From: Agromyces flavus
GTDB taxonomy: Bacteria > Actinomycetota > Actinomycetes > Actinomycetales > Microbacteriaceae
Direction of reading: 5' to 3'
Length of the DNA stretch: 64,000 bases
NCBI RefSeq assembly: GCF_900104685.1
Contig: NZ_LT629755.1
Coordinates: forward strand, 620,001 to 684,000
The position numbers and the translations under genes were made by a program. The notes under the pieces were generated by a model. It was not told the DNA's origin and made no database searches. It was given only the letters and a program-made list of their open reading frames with translations. Positions 35,937 to 44,434 of this stretch are shown here, piece after piece. Positions within the stretch are counted from its first letter, which is position 1; the number at the start of each line of letters is the position of its first letter.

Positions 35937-37256
35937 TCAACGGTAGGTCGTCGGGATCACCGGCTCCCCGCGTCCGAGCCGGAACGCCTCGACCGGGAGC
36001 TCCTGCATGACCTCGGCCCGGTGGGTGCGTGCGGCCTCGACACCCGCCTGGCCCGTGTACGCGGCATCCGCCCGGCCCTCGCGCACGAGTCGCACCATGA
36101 GCGGTCGCAGCTCGTCGCCCGGCTCGAACTCGGCCTCACCCTCGGGCCCGTCGCCGACGAACACGATCTCCTCGCGCGCGGTCCGCGTCGAGTCGAGCCG
36201 CCTGGCCGCGTTCTTGCGCCCGCCGACGCTCAGCTTGTTCGACGACGCCTTGGCGACGTTCACCCATTCGCCGTCCTCGCCGCGTCGCGCGACGAGCTTG
36301 AAGACCATGCCGGCGGCGGGCGAACCCGACCCCGTGACCACCGACGTTCCCACGCCGTACGCGTCGACCGGCGCGCCGGACAGCGCGGCGATGGTGTACT
36401 CGTCGAGGTCGCTCGTGACGGTGATGCGCGTGTTCACGGCACCGAGGTCGTCGAGCTGGGCGCGCACGTCGGCCACGACGGTCGGCAGGTCGCCGGAGTC
36501 GATGCGCACGGCTCCGAGCTCGGTGCCGGCCACGCGCACCGCCGTCTCGACGCCCTGCGCGATGTCGTAGGTGTCGACGAGCAGCGTCGTGCCGGGGCCC
36601 ATGGCCTTCACCTGGGCGCGGAAGGCGGCCTCCTCGCTGTCGTGCAGGAGCGTGTACGCGTGGGCCGCGGTGCCCATCGTCGGGATGCCCCAGGTGCGCC
36701 CGGCCTCGAGGTTGCTGGTCGCGTCGAACCCGGCGATGTACGCCGCGCGTGCGGCGGCGATCGCCGAGCGCTCGTTGGTGCGCCGCGACCCCATCTCGGC
36801 GATGGGTCGGCCGAGTGCGACCGAGACCATTCGCGCCGCCGCACTGGCGACCGACGAGTCGGCGTTGAGCACCGAGAGCACGACCGTCTCGAGCATGACG
36901 GCCTCGGCGAAGGACGCCTGGATGGTGAGCAGCGGCGAGCCCGGGAAGTACGCCTCGCCCTCGCGGTAGCCCCACACGTCGCCGTGGAAGCGGTAGTCGG
37001 CGAGCCAGTCGAGGGTCGCGTCACGCACCACGTGCTGCTCGCGCAGGAACTCGAGCTCGGCGTCCTCGAACCGGAACTGCTCGATGAGCTCGAGCAGCCG
37101 GCCGGTGCCCGCGACGACCCCGTAGCGCCGGCCCGCGGGCAGGCGGCGGGCGAACGCCTCGAACAGGCTCTCGCGGTGGGCGGTGCCGTCCAGCAGGGCG
37201 GCGTCCACCATCGTGAGCTCGTATCGGTCGGTGAGGAGCGCAGCTGAGCCGGTCAC
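35937..37256 (-). CDS. pncB: Nicotinate phosphoribosyltransferase
   Basis: A 439-residue enzyme of NAD salvage. It converts nicotinate, PRPP and ATP to nicotinate mononucleotide. Conserved blocks are LLTDRYELTMVDAAL at the N-terminus, FEAFARRLPAGRRYGVVAG, GSRRTNERSAIAAARAAYIAG, the catalytic-site region GTAAHAYTLLHDSEEAAF, LLVDTYDI, VRIDSGDL (phosphoribosyl binding) and TSDLDEYTI. The start is GTG 37256, with TAGGCT 7 nt upstream. It is therefore probably leaderless. Confidence 0.93.
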   Translation of the reverse strand: MTGSAALLTDRYELTMVDAALLDGTAHRESLFEAFARRLPAGRRYGVVAGTGRLLELIEQFRFEDAELEFLREQHVVRDATLDWLADYRFHGDVWGYREGEAYFPGSPLLTIQASFAEAVMLETVVLSVLNADSSVASAAARMVSVALGRPIAEMGSRRTNERSAIAAARAAYIAGFDATSNLEAGRTWGIPTMGTAAHAYTLLHDSEEAAFRAQVKAMGPGTTLLVDTYDIAQGVETAVRVAGTELGAVRIDSGDLPTVVADVRAQLDDLGAVNTRITVTSDLDEYTIAALSGAPVDAYGVGTSVVTGSGSPAAGMVFKLVARRGEDGEWVNVAKASSNKLSVGGRKNAARRLDSTRTAREEIVFVGDGPEGEAEFEPGDELRPLMVRLVREGRADAAYTGQAGVEAARTHRAEVMQELPVEAFRLGRGEPVIPTTYR

Positions 37257-37263
37257 GCCGCTC

Positions 37264-37269
37264 AGCCTA
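37264..37269 (-). promoter_or_regulatory. -10 box of leaderless pncB
   Basis: TAGGCT on the minus strand ends 7 nt before the GTG at 37256. It overlaps the stop of the next upstream gene at 37267, so pncB may also receive read-through. Confidence 0.5.
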
Positions 37270-38181
37270 GTGCGCGGGCTCCGGATGGCGCGGGGCCTGC
37301 GTGACCTCGGGGCGGGCGGCCTGCGGTGCCGGCGGCCGGCCGGGCGCCACACCGACGGCGACCGCGTTCGCGAGCGTGACGAGCACGAGCCCGGCGACTT
37401 GCCAGAGAGACAGGGTCTCGCCGAGCACGACCAGCCCGGCGATCGCCGCGGCGGCCGGATGCACGCTCTGCAGGACCCCGAACCGCTGTCGCGGCATCCG
37501 GCGCAGCACCACCAGGTCGATCGAGTAGGGGAGTGCGGACGACAGCACGGCCGCCGCGGCGCCGATCGCGAGGACCAGGGCGACCTCGTGCGGCGCGAGT
37601 GAGACCAGCGTCAGCACGAGGATCGGCGAGGTGAGCACGGCCGCGACGAGGCTCGCGATCGCGGTGCCCTGGAGGCCGGGCAGCGTGCGCCCGGCCCGCT
37701 GGCTCAGCAGGATGTAGCCCGCCCACGCGGCCGCCGCGGTCAGGCCGAGCAGGATGCCGAGCGGATCGATGCCCGGCACGCTGCCCGTCAGCAGCACGAC
37801 GCCCGCCCCGGCCACCACCGCGCAGGCGAGGTCGAGCCGGCGACGCGAGGCGAGGAGCGCGAGCGCGAGCGGGCCGAGGAACTCGAGGGTGACCGCCGGG
37901 CCGAGGCCGATGCGCTCGACGGCCGCGTACACGGAGAGGTTCATCACGACGAGCACGCCGCCGAGGGCGATCGCCGGGCGCACCGACGCCCAGCCGAGAC
38001 GCCGCAGTCGCGGTCGGGTGACGCCGAGCAGGATGAGCGCGGTGAAGGCCTGGCGCAGGGCCACGACGCCCGCCGGTCCGACGAACGGGAAGATCGTGGC
38101 GCCGAGCGCCGCGCCGACGGGCACCGACGCGGCACCGACCACGACGGCGGCGGCGTCGAGCCCGTTTCGCTGGCGGATCAT
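37267..38181 (-). CDS. EamA/RhtA-type amino acid or metabolite exporter
   Basis: A 304-residue membrane protein with ten predicted helices in two EamA repeats. GPAGVVALRQAFTALILLGV, RIGLGPAVTLEFLGPLALAL and LRRMPRQRFGVLQSVHPAAA are RhtA/YddG-like landmarks. It probably exports amino acids such as threonine or homoserine. It is divergent from a LysR gene with a shared 67-bp promoter region, which suggests control by that regulator. The ATG is preceded by TAGCTT at 6 nt, so it is probably leaderless. Confidence 0.85.
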   Translation of the reverse strand: MIRQRNGLDAAAVVVGAASVPVGAALGATIFPFVGPAGVVALRQAFTALILLGVTRPRLRRLGWASVRPAIALGGVLVVMNLSVYAAVERIGLGPAVTLEFLGPLALALLASRRRLDLACAVVAGAGVVLLTGSVPGIDPLGILLGLTAAAAWAGYILLSQRAGRTLPGLQGTAIASLVAAVLTSPILVLTLVSLAPHEVALVLAIGAAAAVLSSALPYSIDLVVLRRMPRQRFGVLQSVHPAAAAIAGLVVLGETLSLWQVAGLVLVTLANAVAVGVAPGRPPAPQAARPEVTQAPRHPEPAH

Positions 38182-38187
38182 GCATCC

Positions 38188-38193
38188 AAGCTA
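38188..38193 (-). promoter_or_regulatory. -10 box of leaderless EamA exporter gene
   Basis: TAGCTT on the minus strand ends 6 nt before the ATG at 38181. Confidence 0.45.
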
Positions 38194-38204
38194 GATCGAG
38201 ACCG

Positions 38205-38222
38205 TTGCGATGAGAAATGCAA
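38205..38222. promoter_or_regulatory. Candidate LysR-type operator
   Basis: TTGC-N10-GCAA (TTGCGATGAGAAATGCAA), with the T-N11-A character of LysR boxes, centred between the divergent starts. It covers the expected -35 positions of both the exporter and the regulator promoters. Confidence 0.6.
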
Positions 38223-38236
38223 TCCGGGCAGATCGA

Positions 38237-38242
38237 TACGCT
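38237..38242 (+). promoter_or_regulatory. -10 box of leaderless lysR gene
   Basis: TACGCT ends 6 nt before the ATG at 38249. Confidence 0.45.
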
Positions 38243-38248
38243 GGACGC

Positions 38249-39124
38249 ATGGATGTCGAACTCCGCCATCTCCGCGTCCTCGTCGCCGTCGACGAGGAAC
38301 GCTCGTTCACGGCGGCGGCCGACCGACTGCGCATGTCGCAGGCCGCCGTGTCACGCTCGCTCGCGGCACTCGAGCACGAGGTCGGCACCGCGCTCATGCA
38401 CCGCACGACGCGGCGCGTCGAACCGACGGAGGCGGGGGCCGCGCTCACCGGGACGGCGCGCCGGGTGCTCGCGGAGCTCGACCGCGCGCTCGCCGACCTG
38501 CGCGGCGAGCCGAGCGTCATCCGCGTCGGGTACGCGTGGGCGGCCCTCGGCGCGCACACCACGCCGGTGCTGCGTGCGTGGAACCGTGCACACCCCGACA
38601 GCCCGATGCGGCTCGTGCGGATCAACTCGCGCGACGCCGGGCTCGTCGAGGGACGCGTCGACCTCGCGGTGCTGCGCCATCCGCTCGATCGCACCGACCT
38701 CGAGGGCGAGGTGGTCGGCCGGGAGCGTCGGGTCGTCGCGATGCCCGTCGATCATCCGCTCGCCGAGCGCGAAGCGGTCGACCTCGCCGAGCTCGTGCCG
38801 TTCGTCGTCGCCGTCGACCCGCGCGCGGGCACCACGACGCCGACGCTGTGGCAGGCGGTCGGCGCCGACGTGCCGCCGATGACGGACACCGCCGATGTCG
38901 AGGAATGGCTCGACCTCATCGCCGCGGGCGATGCGATCGGCGTCACCTCCGAGGCGACGGCGCATCACTATCCGCGGCCGGGCGTCGTCTTCGTGCCGCT
39001 CGCCGATGCGCCGCCGATGGAGGTGCGGCTCGCGTGGCACCGGACGCACCGCCATCCCGCGGCGGGGCGCGTCGCGCGCGCCATCCGGGAGGCCCTTGCC
39101 GAGCCATCCGCCCCGGCGCGCTGA
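38249..39124 (+). CDS. LysR-family transcriptional regulator
   Basis: A 291-residue regulator. The winged HTH is at residues 1-60 ([20 protein letters not shown], then [20 protein letters not shown]). The substrate-binding domain starts near residue 88. It probably controls the divergent EamA exporter, sensing the exported compound, and itself through the palindrome between them. The ATG at 38249 was preferred to 38210 because it fits the TACGCT box and aligns with the usual LysR N-terminus. Confidence 0.88.
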   Translation: MDVELRHLRVLVAVDEERSFTAAADRLRMSQAAVSRSLAALEHEVGTALMHRTTRRVEPTEAGAALTGTARRVLAELDRALADLRGEPSVIRVGYAWAALGAHTTPVLRAWNRAHPDSPMRLVRINSRDAGLVEGRVDLAVLRHPLDRTDLEGEVVGRERRVVAMPVDHPLAEREAVDLAELVPFVVAVDPRAGTTTPTLWQAVGADVPPMTDTADVEEWLDLIAAGDAIGVTSEATAHHYPRPGVVFVPLADAPPMEVRLAWHRTHRHPAAGRVARAIREALAEPSAPAR

Positions 39125-39126
39125 TC

Positions 39127-39132
39127 TAGGCT
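39127..39132 (+). promoter_or_regulatory. -10 box of the murI-rph-rdgB operon
   Basis: TAGGCT ends 8 nt before GTG 39141. GTG 39135 would be too close to the box, so the box helps choose the start. Confidence 0.5.
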
Positions 39133-39140
39133 GGGTGACC

Positions 39141-39995
39141 GTGACGGATGCACCGATCGGGATCTTCGACTCCGGCGTCGGCGGACTCACCGTCGCCCGC
39201 GCGGTGCGCGACCAGCTCCCGAACGAGGCCATCCTCTACGTCGGGGACCTCGAGCACTCGCCCTACGGGCCGAAGCCCATCGCCGACGTGCGGCGCTACG
39301 CCCTCGCCGTGCTCGACGACCTCGTCGCGCAGGGCGTGAAGATGCTCGTCATCGCGTGCAACACGGCGTCGTCGGCCATGCTGCGCGATGCGCGCGAGCG
39401 CTACGACGTACCCGTGGTCGAGGTCATCCAGCCGGCGGTGCGCCGCGCCGTCGCCACCACGCGCAGCGGAAGGGTCGGCGTGATCGGCACGGCCGGCACC
39501 ATCCAGTCGCGCGCCTACGACGACGCCTTCGCCGCCGCGCCGCACCTGGCGCTGTTCTCGGCGGCGTGCCCGCGGTTCGTCGAGTTCGTCGAGTCCGGCG
39601 TCACGATCGGACCCGAGGTGCTCGCCGTCGCCGAGGAGTACCTCGCGCCGCTGCGCTCGGCGGGCGTCGACACGCTCGTGCTGGGCTGCACGCACTACCC
39701 GTTCCTCAAGGGCGCGATCTCGTACGTCATGGGCGAGGGCGTCGGGCTCGTGTCGAGCGACGTCGAGACGGCGAACGACGTCTATCGGGTGCTCGTCTCG
39801 CAGGGACTCGAGCGCCGGAGCACCCGGCCCCCGACCCACCGCTTCGAGGCGACGGGCGACTCGACCGACGCGTTCCTCGACCTCGCGAACCGCCTCATCG
39901 GTCCCGACATCGACCGCGTCGAGCTCGTGCAGACCGGCGCCCTCACCCTGCCCCACCGCCTCGCGGACCGATCGCATCGACAGGAGACCGCATGA
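39141..39995 (+). CDS. murI: Glutamate racemase
   Basis: A 284-residue cofactor-independent racemase that makes D-glutamate for peptidoglycan. The start [19 protein letters not shown] is the family signature. The two catalytic Cys lie in [13 protein letters not shown] and [26 protein letters not shown] is also conserved, although the usual Asp-x-Ala-His is Leu-Glu-His here. It overlaps rph by ATGA and starts a three-gene operon also seen in other actinobacteria. Confidence 0.94.
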   Translation: MTDAPIGIFDSGVGGLTVARAVRDQLPNEAILYVGDLEHSPYGPKPIADVRRYALAVLDDLVAQGVKMLVIACNTASSAMLRDARERYDVPVVEVIQPAVRRAVATTRSGRVGVIGTAGTIQSRAYDDAFAAAPHLALFSAACPRFVEFVESGVTIGPEVLAVAEEYLAPLRSAGVDTLVLGCTHYPFLKGAISYVMGEGVGLVSSDVETANDVYRVLVSQGLERRSTRPPTHRFEATGDSTDAFLDLANRLIGPDIDRVELVQTGALTLPHRLADRSHRQETA

Positions 39996-40756
39996 CCGAC
40001 CACCCCGCCCCCGACCTCGTGCGCGCCGACGGCCGCACGCCCCGCGACCTGCGCGACGTCGTGATCGAACGCGGGTGGAGCGCGCACGCCGAGGGCAGCG
40101 CGCTCATCTCCTTCGGCCGGACGAAGGTGCTCTGCACCGCGAGCTTCACGAACGGCGTGCCGCGGTGGATGACCGGGAAGGGCACGGGCTGGATCACCGC
40201 CGAGTACGCGATGCTGCCGCGCTCGACGAACACGCGCAACGACCGCGAGTCGGTCAAGGGACGCATCGGCGGTCGCACGCACGAGATCAGCCGCCTGATC
40301 GGTCGAAGCCTGCGCGCCGTCGTCGACATGAAGTCCCTCGGCGAGAACACGATCCAGATCGACTGCGACGTGCTGCAGGCCGACGGCGGCACCCGCACCG
40401 CCGCGATCACGGGCGCCTACGTCGCGCTCGCCGACGCGATCGAATGGGCGCGCGGCAAGAAGTTCATCGGCCAGAAGTCGACCCCGCTCATCGACACCGT
40501 CGCCGCGGTCTCGGTCGGCATCATCGACGGCACGCCGATGCTCGACCTCGCCTACGTCGAGGACGTACGCGCCGAGACCGACATGAACGTCGTCGCCACC
40601 GGCCGCGGACTCTTCGTCGAGGTGCAGGGCACCGCCGAGGGCGCGCCGTTCGACCGTCGCGAGCTCGACCAGCTGCTCGACCTCGCGCTCGCCGGCACGA
40701 ACGAGCTCGCCGGCGTGCAGCGGGCGGCGCTCGAGGCCTCGCTCGCGGGCGAGTGA
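39992..40756 (+). CDS. rph: Ribonuclease PH
   Basis: A 254-residue phosphorolytic 3' exoribonuclease that trims tRNA precursors. [37 protein letters not shown], the phosphate-binding [20 protein letters not shown] and [19 protein letters not shown] are all present at family length. The start overlaps murI by 4 bp. It may matter for the local tRNA-fMet, whose natural terminator is displaced, but that is speculation. Confidence 0.95.
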   Translation: MTDHPAPDLVRADGRTPRDLRDVVIERGWSAHAEGSALISFGRTKVLCTASFTNGVPRWMTGKGTGWITAEYAMLPRSTNTRNDRESVKGRIGGRTHEISRLIGRSLRAVVDMKSLGENTIQIDCDVLQADGGTRTAAITGAYVALADAIEWARGKKFIGQKSTPLIDTVAAVSVGIIDGTPMLDLAYVEDVRAETDMNVVATGRGLFVEVQGTAEGAPFDRRELDQLLDLALAGTNELAGVQRAALEASLAGE

Positions 40757-40767
40757 GGGCCGAGCCG

Positions 40768-41400
40768 GTGTCGCGCCCCGCGCTCGAGGTCGTCCTCGCC
40801 ACGCACAACGCGCACAAGGTCGCCGAGTTCCAGCACATCCTCGGCGAGCACGTGCCGGGCATCACGGTGCTGCCGTACGACGGACCCGAGCCGATCGAGG
40901 ACGGCACGTCATTCGACGAGAACGCCTTCATCAAGGCGCGCGCCGCGGCATCCCACACCGGGTGCATCGCGCTCGCCGACGACTCGGGGATCGCCGTCGA
41001 CGTGATGGGCGGCGCGCCGGGCATCTTCTCGGCACGCTGGGCCGGACCCGGCCGCGGCGCCGAGGCGAACCTCGAGCTGCTGCTCGCGCAGCTGGCCGAC
41101 ATCGCCGACCCGCACCGCACGGCCCACTTCCACTGCACGATCGCGCTCGTCGTGCCGGATGCCGCGGGCGCGGCGCCGTACGAGTTCGCCGCCGTCGGCA
41201 CATGGCCGGGGCGTATCGCGACGCGTCGGGCGGGCGTGAACGGCTTCGGGTACGACCCGATCTTCCTTCCCGACGACTTCGACGTCTCGGCGGCCGAGCT
41301 GGCGCCCGAGGTGAAGAACGCGCACAGCCACCGAGCGCGGGCGTTCGGAGCGCTCCTGCCCGAGCTCGAGCGGATCGCGGCGGAGCGCGCCCGGGGCTAG
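40768..41400 (+). CDS. rdgB: Non-canonical purine NTP pyrophosphatase (RdgB/HAM1)
   Basis: A 210-residue house-cleaning enzyme that hydrolyses dITP, ITP and XTP to monophosphates. VVLATHNAHKVAEFQHIL (substrate Thr/Asn/Lys), ALADDSGIAVDVMGGAPGIF (catalytic Asp) and GFGYDPIFLPDDF are diagnostic. GTG 40768 is used, with AGGG upstream; GTG 40753, overlapping the rph stop, is an alternative that would add five residues. Confidence 0.92.
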   Translation: MSRPALEVVLATHNAHKVAEFQHILGEHVPGITVLPYDGPEPIEDGTSFDENAFIKARAAASHTGCIALADDSGIAVDVMGGAPGIFSARWAGPGRGAEANLELLLAQLADIADPHRTAHFHCTIALVVPDAAGAAPYEFAAVGTWPGRIATRRAGVNGFGYDPIFLPDDFDVSAAELAPEVKNAHSHRARAFGALLPELERIAAERARG

Positions 41401-41441
41401 CGCGGCGGCGCCCCCGTCCAGTCCCGACTGGTGATGCTCGG

Positions 41442-42425
41442 CTACGAGACCGGCGTGGTGGTGCCCGGCGGCTGAGCCCCGTCGGACCCGCCCGCCTCCG
41501 AACCTCGATCCGGCGGACGGGCACCCTGTGCCATCAGCGCCTCCAGGTCGCCGACCGGGCCGAGATGGCGGAGCTTGTCGGGATTGAGCTGGTTGCCGAC
41601 CGCGGCGATCCGACCACCTGCCGCGTGGACCATGAGCACGCTGAGCGTCGCACCGCCGGTGGAGATCCGCAGTGCTGCCTCCCCGTTGGCCTGCACCCGC
41701 TCCATCGTGATCGGCAGGGGCTCGCCGCGTCGCACGAGGCCAGCGAGGAATCGCGCGACGGCGACCCGCCCCTCGATCGGCCGGCGGATGGCCGGGGCCT
41801 TTCCACCGCCGTCGCCGTAGAACACGACGTCGTCTGCGAGCGTGCGCGCGAGCGCGTCGACGTCACCGGCCGAGAGGGCGTCGAAGAAGCGCTCGATGAG
41901 CACCGCGTCGCGGCGGACGTCGGGGTCGAACCGCGGACGACCGTCGGCGATGCGCGACCGCGCGCGATGCAGCACCTGACGGCAGCTCGCCTCGGACCGC
42001 TCGACGATGCCGGCGATCGTCGAGTAGTCGACGTCGAACACCTCGCGCAGGAGGAAGACCGCCCGCTCGACGGGGCCGAGCCGTTCGAGGACGGCGAGGA
42101 AGGCGAACGAGAGCGTCTCGTCGTGCTCGACGCGGTGCGCCGGGTCGGCGTTCGCATCGGGGAGCGGTTCGGGCAGCCACGAACCCACGTACAGCTCGCG
42201 GTTCCGCCGCGCGGATCGGAGCGCGTCGATCGCGAGACGTGTCGTGACGGTGGTCGCGAACGCCTCGGGACGGCGGATCTCCTCGCCCGCACGCGTGCGT
42301 TCATGCAGTCGCAGGTACGCGTCCTGCACGACGTCCTCCGCCTCGGTCACGCTGCCGAGCATCCGGTAGGCGATGGAGAACATCAGCGGGCGGAGGTCCG
42401 CCAGGGCGTCGCCGGGCTCCGTCAT
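41442..42425 (-). CDS. sigJ: ECF sigma factor with SnoaL-like domain (SigJ type)
   Basis: A 327-residue protein. Sigma region 2 is at residues 8-75 (LMFSIAYRMLGSVTEAEDVV, LRLHE) and region 4 at 110-165 (GPVERAVFLLREVFDVDYST, SCRQVLHRARSRI). A C-terminal SnoaL/NTF2-like domain follows (FFDALSAGDVDALARTLADD, VGNQLNPDKL), as in SigJ/ECF41, where it tunes sigma activity without an anti-sigma factor. ATG 42425 directly abuts GGAGG with no spacer, which is odd. ECF41 factors often regulate an adjacent oxidoreductase, and the divergent epimerase-like gene could be that target. Confidence 0.85.
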   Translation of the reverse strand: MTEPGDALADLRPLMFSIAYRMLGSVTEAEDVVQDAYLRLHERTRAGEEIRRPEAFATTVTTRLAIDALRSARRNRELYVGSWLPEPLPDANADPAHRVEHDETLSFAFLAVLERLGPVERAVFLLREVFDVDYSTIAGIVERSEASCRQVLHRARSRIADGRPRFDPDVRRDAVLIERFFDALSAGDVDALARTLADDVVFYGDGGGKAPAIRRPIEGRVAVARFLAGLVRRGEPLPITMERVQANGEAALRISTGGATLSVLMVHAAGGRIAAVGNQLNPDKLRHLGPVGDLEALMAQGARPPDRGSEAGGSDGAQPPGTTTPVS

Positions 42426-42502
42426 CCTCCAACGATGGCACAGCGTGTCACACGGCGCCGCGCTCATCCGTCGGAGGAGGTGAGACGAGAGGAAGGACGG
42501 AC

Positions 42503-43438
42503 ATGCGAGTCTTCGTCGCCGGCGCCACCGGAGCGGTCGGATCACGGTTGGTACCACTCCTGGTCGCGGCCGGCCATCGGGTGGCGGGAACCTCGCGAAG
42601 CGAGACGCGACTCGGTGCGATCGAACGGGCCGGCGCCACGGGAGTGGTGATGGATCCGGGCGACGCGGATTCGGTCCGCAGGGCCGTCCTCGAATCCGCA
42701 CCGGAGGTCGTCGTGCACGAACTGACCGCGCTCGGCGGCCCCATGCCGGACTTCCGGCGCTTCGACGAGGGTTTCGCCGCCACGAACGAACTCCGGACCC
42801 GCGGCACGGACCACCTGCTCGCCGCCGCGGCCGAGGTCGGCGGGGTGCGGTTCATCGCGCAGAGCTTCACCGGTTGGCCGAACGAGCGCACGGGCGGCCC
42901 CGTCAAGACGGAGGAGGACCCGCTCGATCCGACGCCGACCGGTCCGTCGCGGCAGACGCTGGCGGCCATCCGGTACCTCGAGTCCGTCACCACCGAGGTC
43001 GGCGGCCTCGCCGTGCGCTACGGGGGCCTGTACGGCCCCGGCCAGCTGCTCGGTCGCGGCGGCCAGATCGTCGAGATGGTCCGCGCCCGTCGCCTCCCGG
43101 TCGTCGGAGGCGGCGCCGGTGTGTGGTCGTTCTGCCACATCGAGGATGCGGCATCGGCCACGGCGGCCGCGGTCACGCGAGGCGCGCCCGGTGCCTACAA
43201 CATCGTCGACGACGAACCGGCACCCGTCTCGGAGTGGCTTCCCGATCTGACCGGGGTGCTGGGCGCGAAGCCGCCGCTGCGGATCCCGGCCTGGGTTGCG
43301 CGGCCGCTGCTCGGAGAACACGGCATCGCGATGATGACCACCGTCCGCGGGTCCTCGAACGCGAAGGCGAAGCGGGAGCTCGGCTGGCAGCCGCGATACG
43401 AGACATGGCGGCGCGGATTCCGCGAGGGTCTCGGCTGA
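42503..43438 (+). CDS. NAD(P)-dependent epimerase/dehydratase-like SDR
   Basis: A 311-residue extended SDR. The N-terminal dinucleotide motif is VFVAGATGAVGSRLVPLL. Catalytic-type segments are IAQSFTGWPNE and the GLAVRYGGLYGPG region, and WSFCHIEDAASATAAAV is typical of nucleoside-sugar epimerase-like proteins. GAGGAAGG precedes the ATG. It is divergent from sigJ, so control by that sigma factor is plausible. The substrate is not known. Confidence 0.8.
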   Translation: MRVFVAGATGAVGSRLVPLLVAAGHRVAGTSRSETRLGAIERAGATGVVMDPGDADSVRRAVLESAPEVVVHELTALGGPMPDFRRFDEGFAATNELRTRGTDHLLAAAAEVGGVRFIAQSFTGWPNERTGGPVKTEEDPLDPTPTGPSRQTLAAIRYLESVTTEVGGLAVRYGGLYGPGQLLGRGGQIVEMVRARRLPVVGGGAGVWSFCHIEDAASATAAAVTRGAPGAYNIVDDEPAPVSEWLPDLTGVLGAKPPLRIPAWVARPLLGEHGIAMMTTVRGSSNAKAKRELGWQPRYETWRRGFREGLG

Positions 43439-43498
43439 GAACGGGACTCATTCCCGTCAGGAGCCTCGCCGCGACATCCGGCCTACGCTGGAATGGAC

Positions 43499-44422
43499 AT
43501 GGCACACGCACACGACCACGGCTCCGCGTCGACCGATCGCAGGCGGCTCGTGATCGCGATCGCGATCATCGGCGCATTCCTCGTCGTGCAGGTGGTCGGC
43601 GGGGTGCTGAGCGGGTCGCTCGCACTGCTCGCCGATGCCGGCCACATGACGAGCGACCTCCTCGGCCTGGTCATCGCACTCGGTGCGGCGGTCGTGGCCG
43701 CTCGCCCCGCGAACGACCGGCAGACCTACGGCTTCCGGCGCTTCGAGGTGTTCGGTGCGCTCGCCAACGGCGTGATCCTCATCGTCGTGGCCGTGACGGT
43801 GTCGGCGGGCGCGATCGATCGACTCGTCTCGGGCACCGAGGGCGAGGCGCACGAGGTCGCGGGCGGTCTCATGCTTGCGGTCGCGCTCGCCGGGCTCGCC
43901 GCGAACGTCGCCGCGATGCTCGTGCTGCGAAGCGGCGCGAAAGGGTCCATGAATGTTCGCGGCGTCTACCTCGAGGTGCTCGGCGACACGATCGGCTCGG
44001 TGCTCGTCATCGGGGCGGCACTCGTGATCGTCGCCACCGGATGGAACGCCGCCGACGCCATCGCGTCGCTCGCGATCGCGGTGCTCATCGTGCCGCGCGC
44101 GCTGCTGCTGCTGCGCGACGTGATGCGCGTGCTCAGCCAGTCGACGCCCGCCGAGACGGATGTCGCGGAGATCCGCGACCACATCCTGCGCACGCGCGGC
44201 GTGGTCGCCGTGCACGACGTGCACGTGTGGGCGATCACGACCGGGGCGCACGTGTTCAGCGCCCACGTCGAGGTCGAGCCCGCGGTCTTCGCCGACGATC
44301 GGGTCGGCGCGCTGCTCGACGAGCTCGGCGGATGCCTCAGCGAGCACTTCGACGTCGATCACTCCACGTTCCAGCTCGAGCCCTCGGGTCGCGGGCAGCA
44401 CGAGCACGCGACGCACGCGTAG
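43499..44422 (+). CDS. Cation diffusion facilitator (CzcD-like) metal exporter
   Basis: A 307-residue metal/proton antiporter with six membrane helices. The N-terminal AHAHDHGS is a His-rich metal loop. Helix 2 has ADAGHMTSD (HxxxD). Helix 5 has LEVLGDTIGS, so the usual HxxxD is ExxxD. The cytoplasmic domain (VVAVHDVHVWAITTGAHVFS) is CzcD-like, and the C-terminus ends HEHATHA. Start 43499 is preferred to 43493 because TACGCT at 43484-43489 predicts initiation there. It probably exports zinc or a related ion. Confidence 0.85.
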   Translation: MAHAHDHGSASTDRRRLVIAIAIIGAFLVVQVVGGVLSGSLALLADAGHMTSDLLGLVIALGAAVVAARPANDRQTYGFRRFEVFGALANGVILIVVAVTVSAGAIDRLVSGTEGEAHEVAGGLMLAVALAGLAANVAAMLVLRSGAKGSMNVRGVYLEVLGDTIGSVLVIGAALVIVATGWNAADAIASLAIAVLIVPRALLLLRDVMRVLSQSTPAETDVAEIRDHILRTRGVVAVHDVHVWAITTGAHVFSAHVEVEPAVFADDRVGALLDELGGCLSEHFDVDHSTFQLEPSGRGQHEHATHA

Positions 44423-44434
44423 CGCGCGGTCGAG

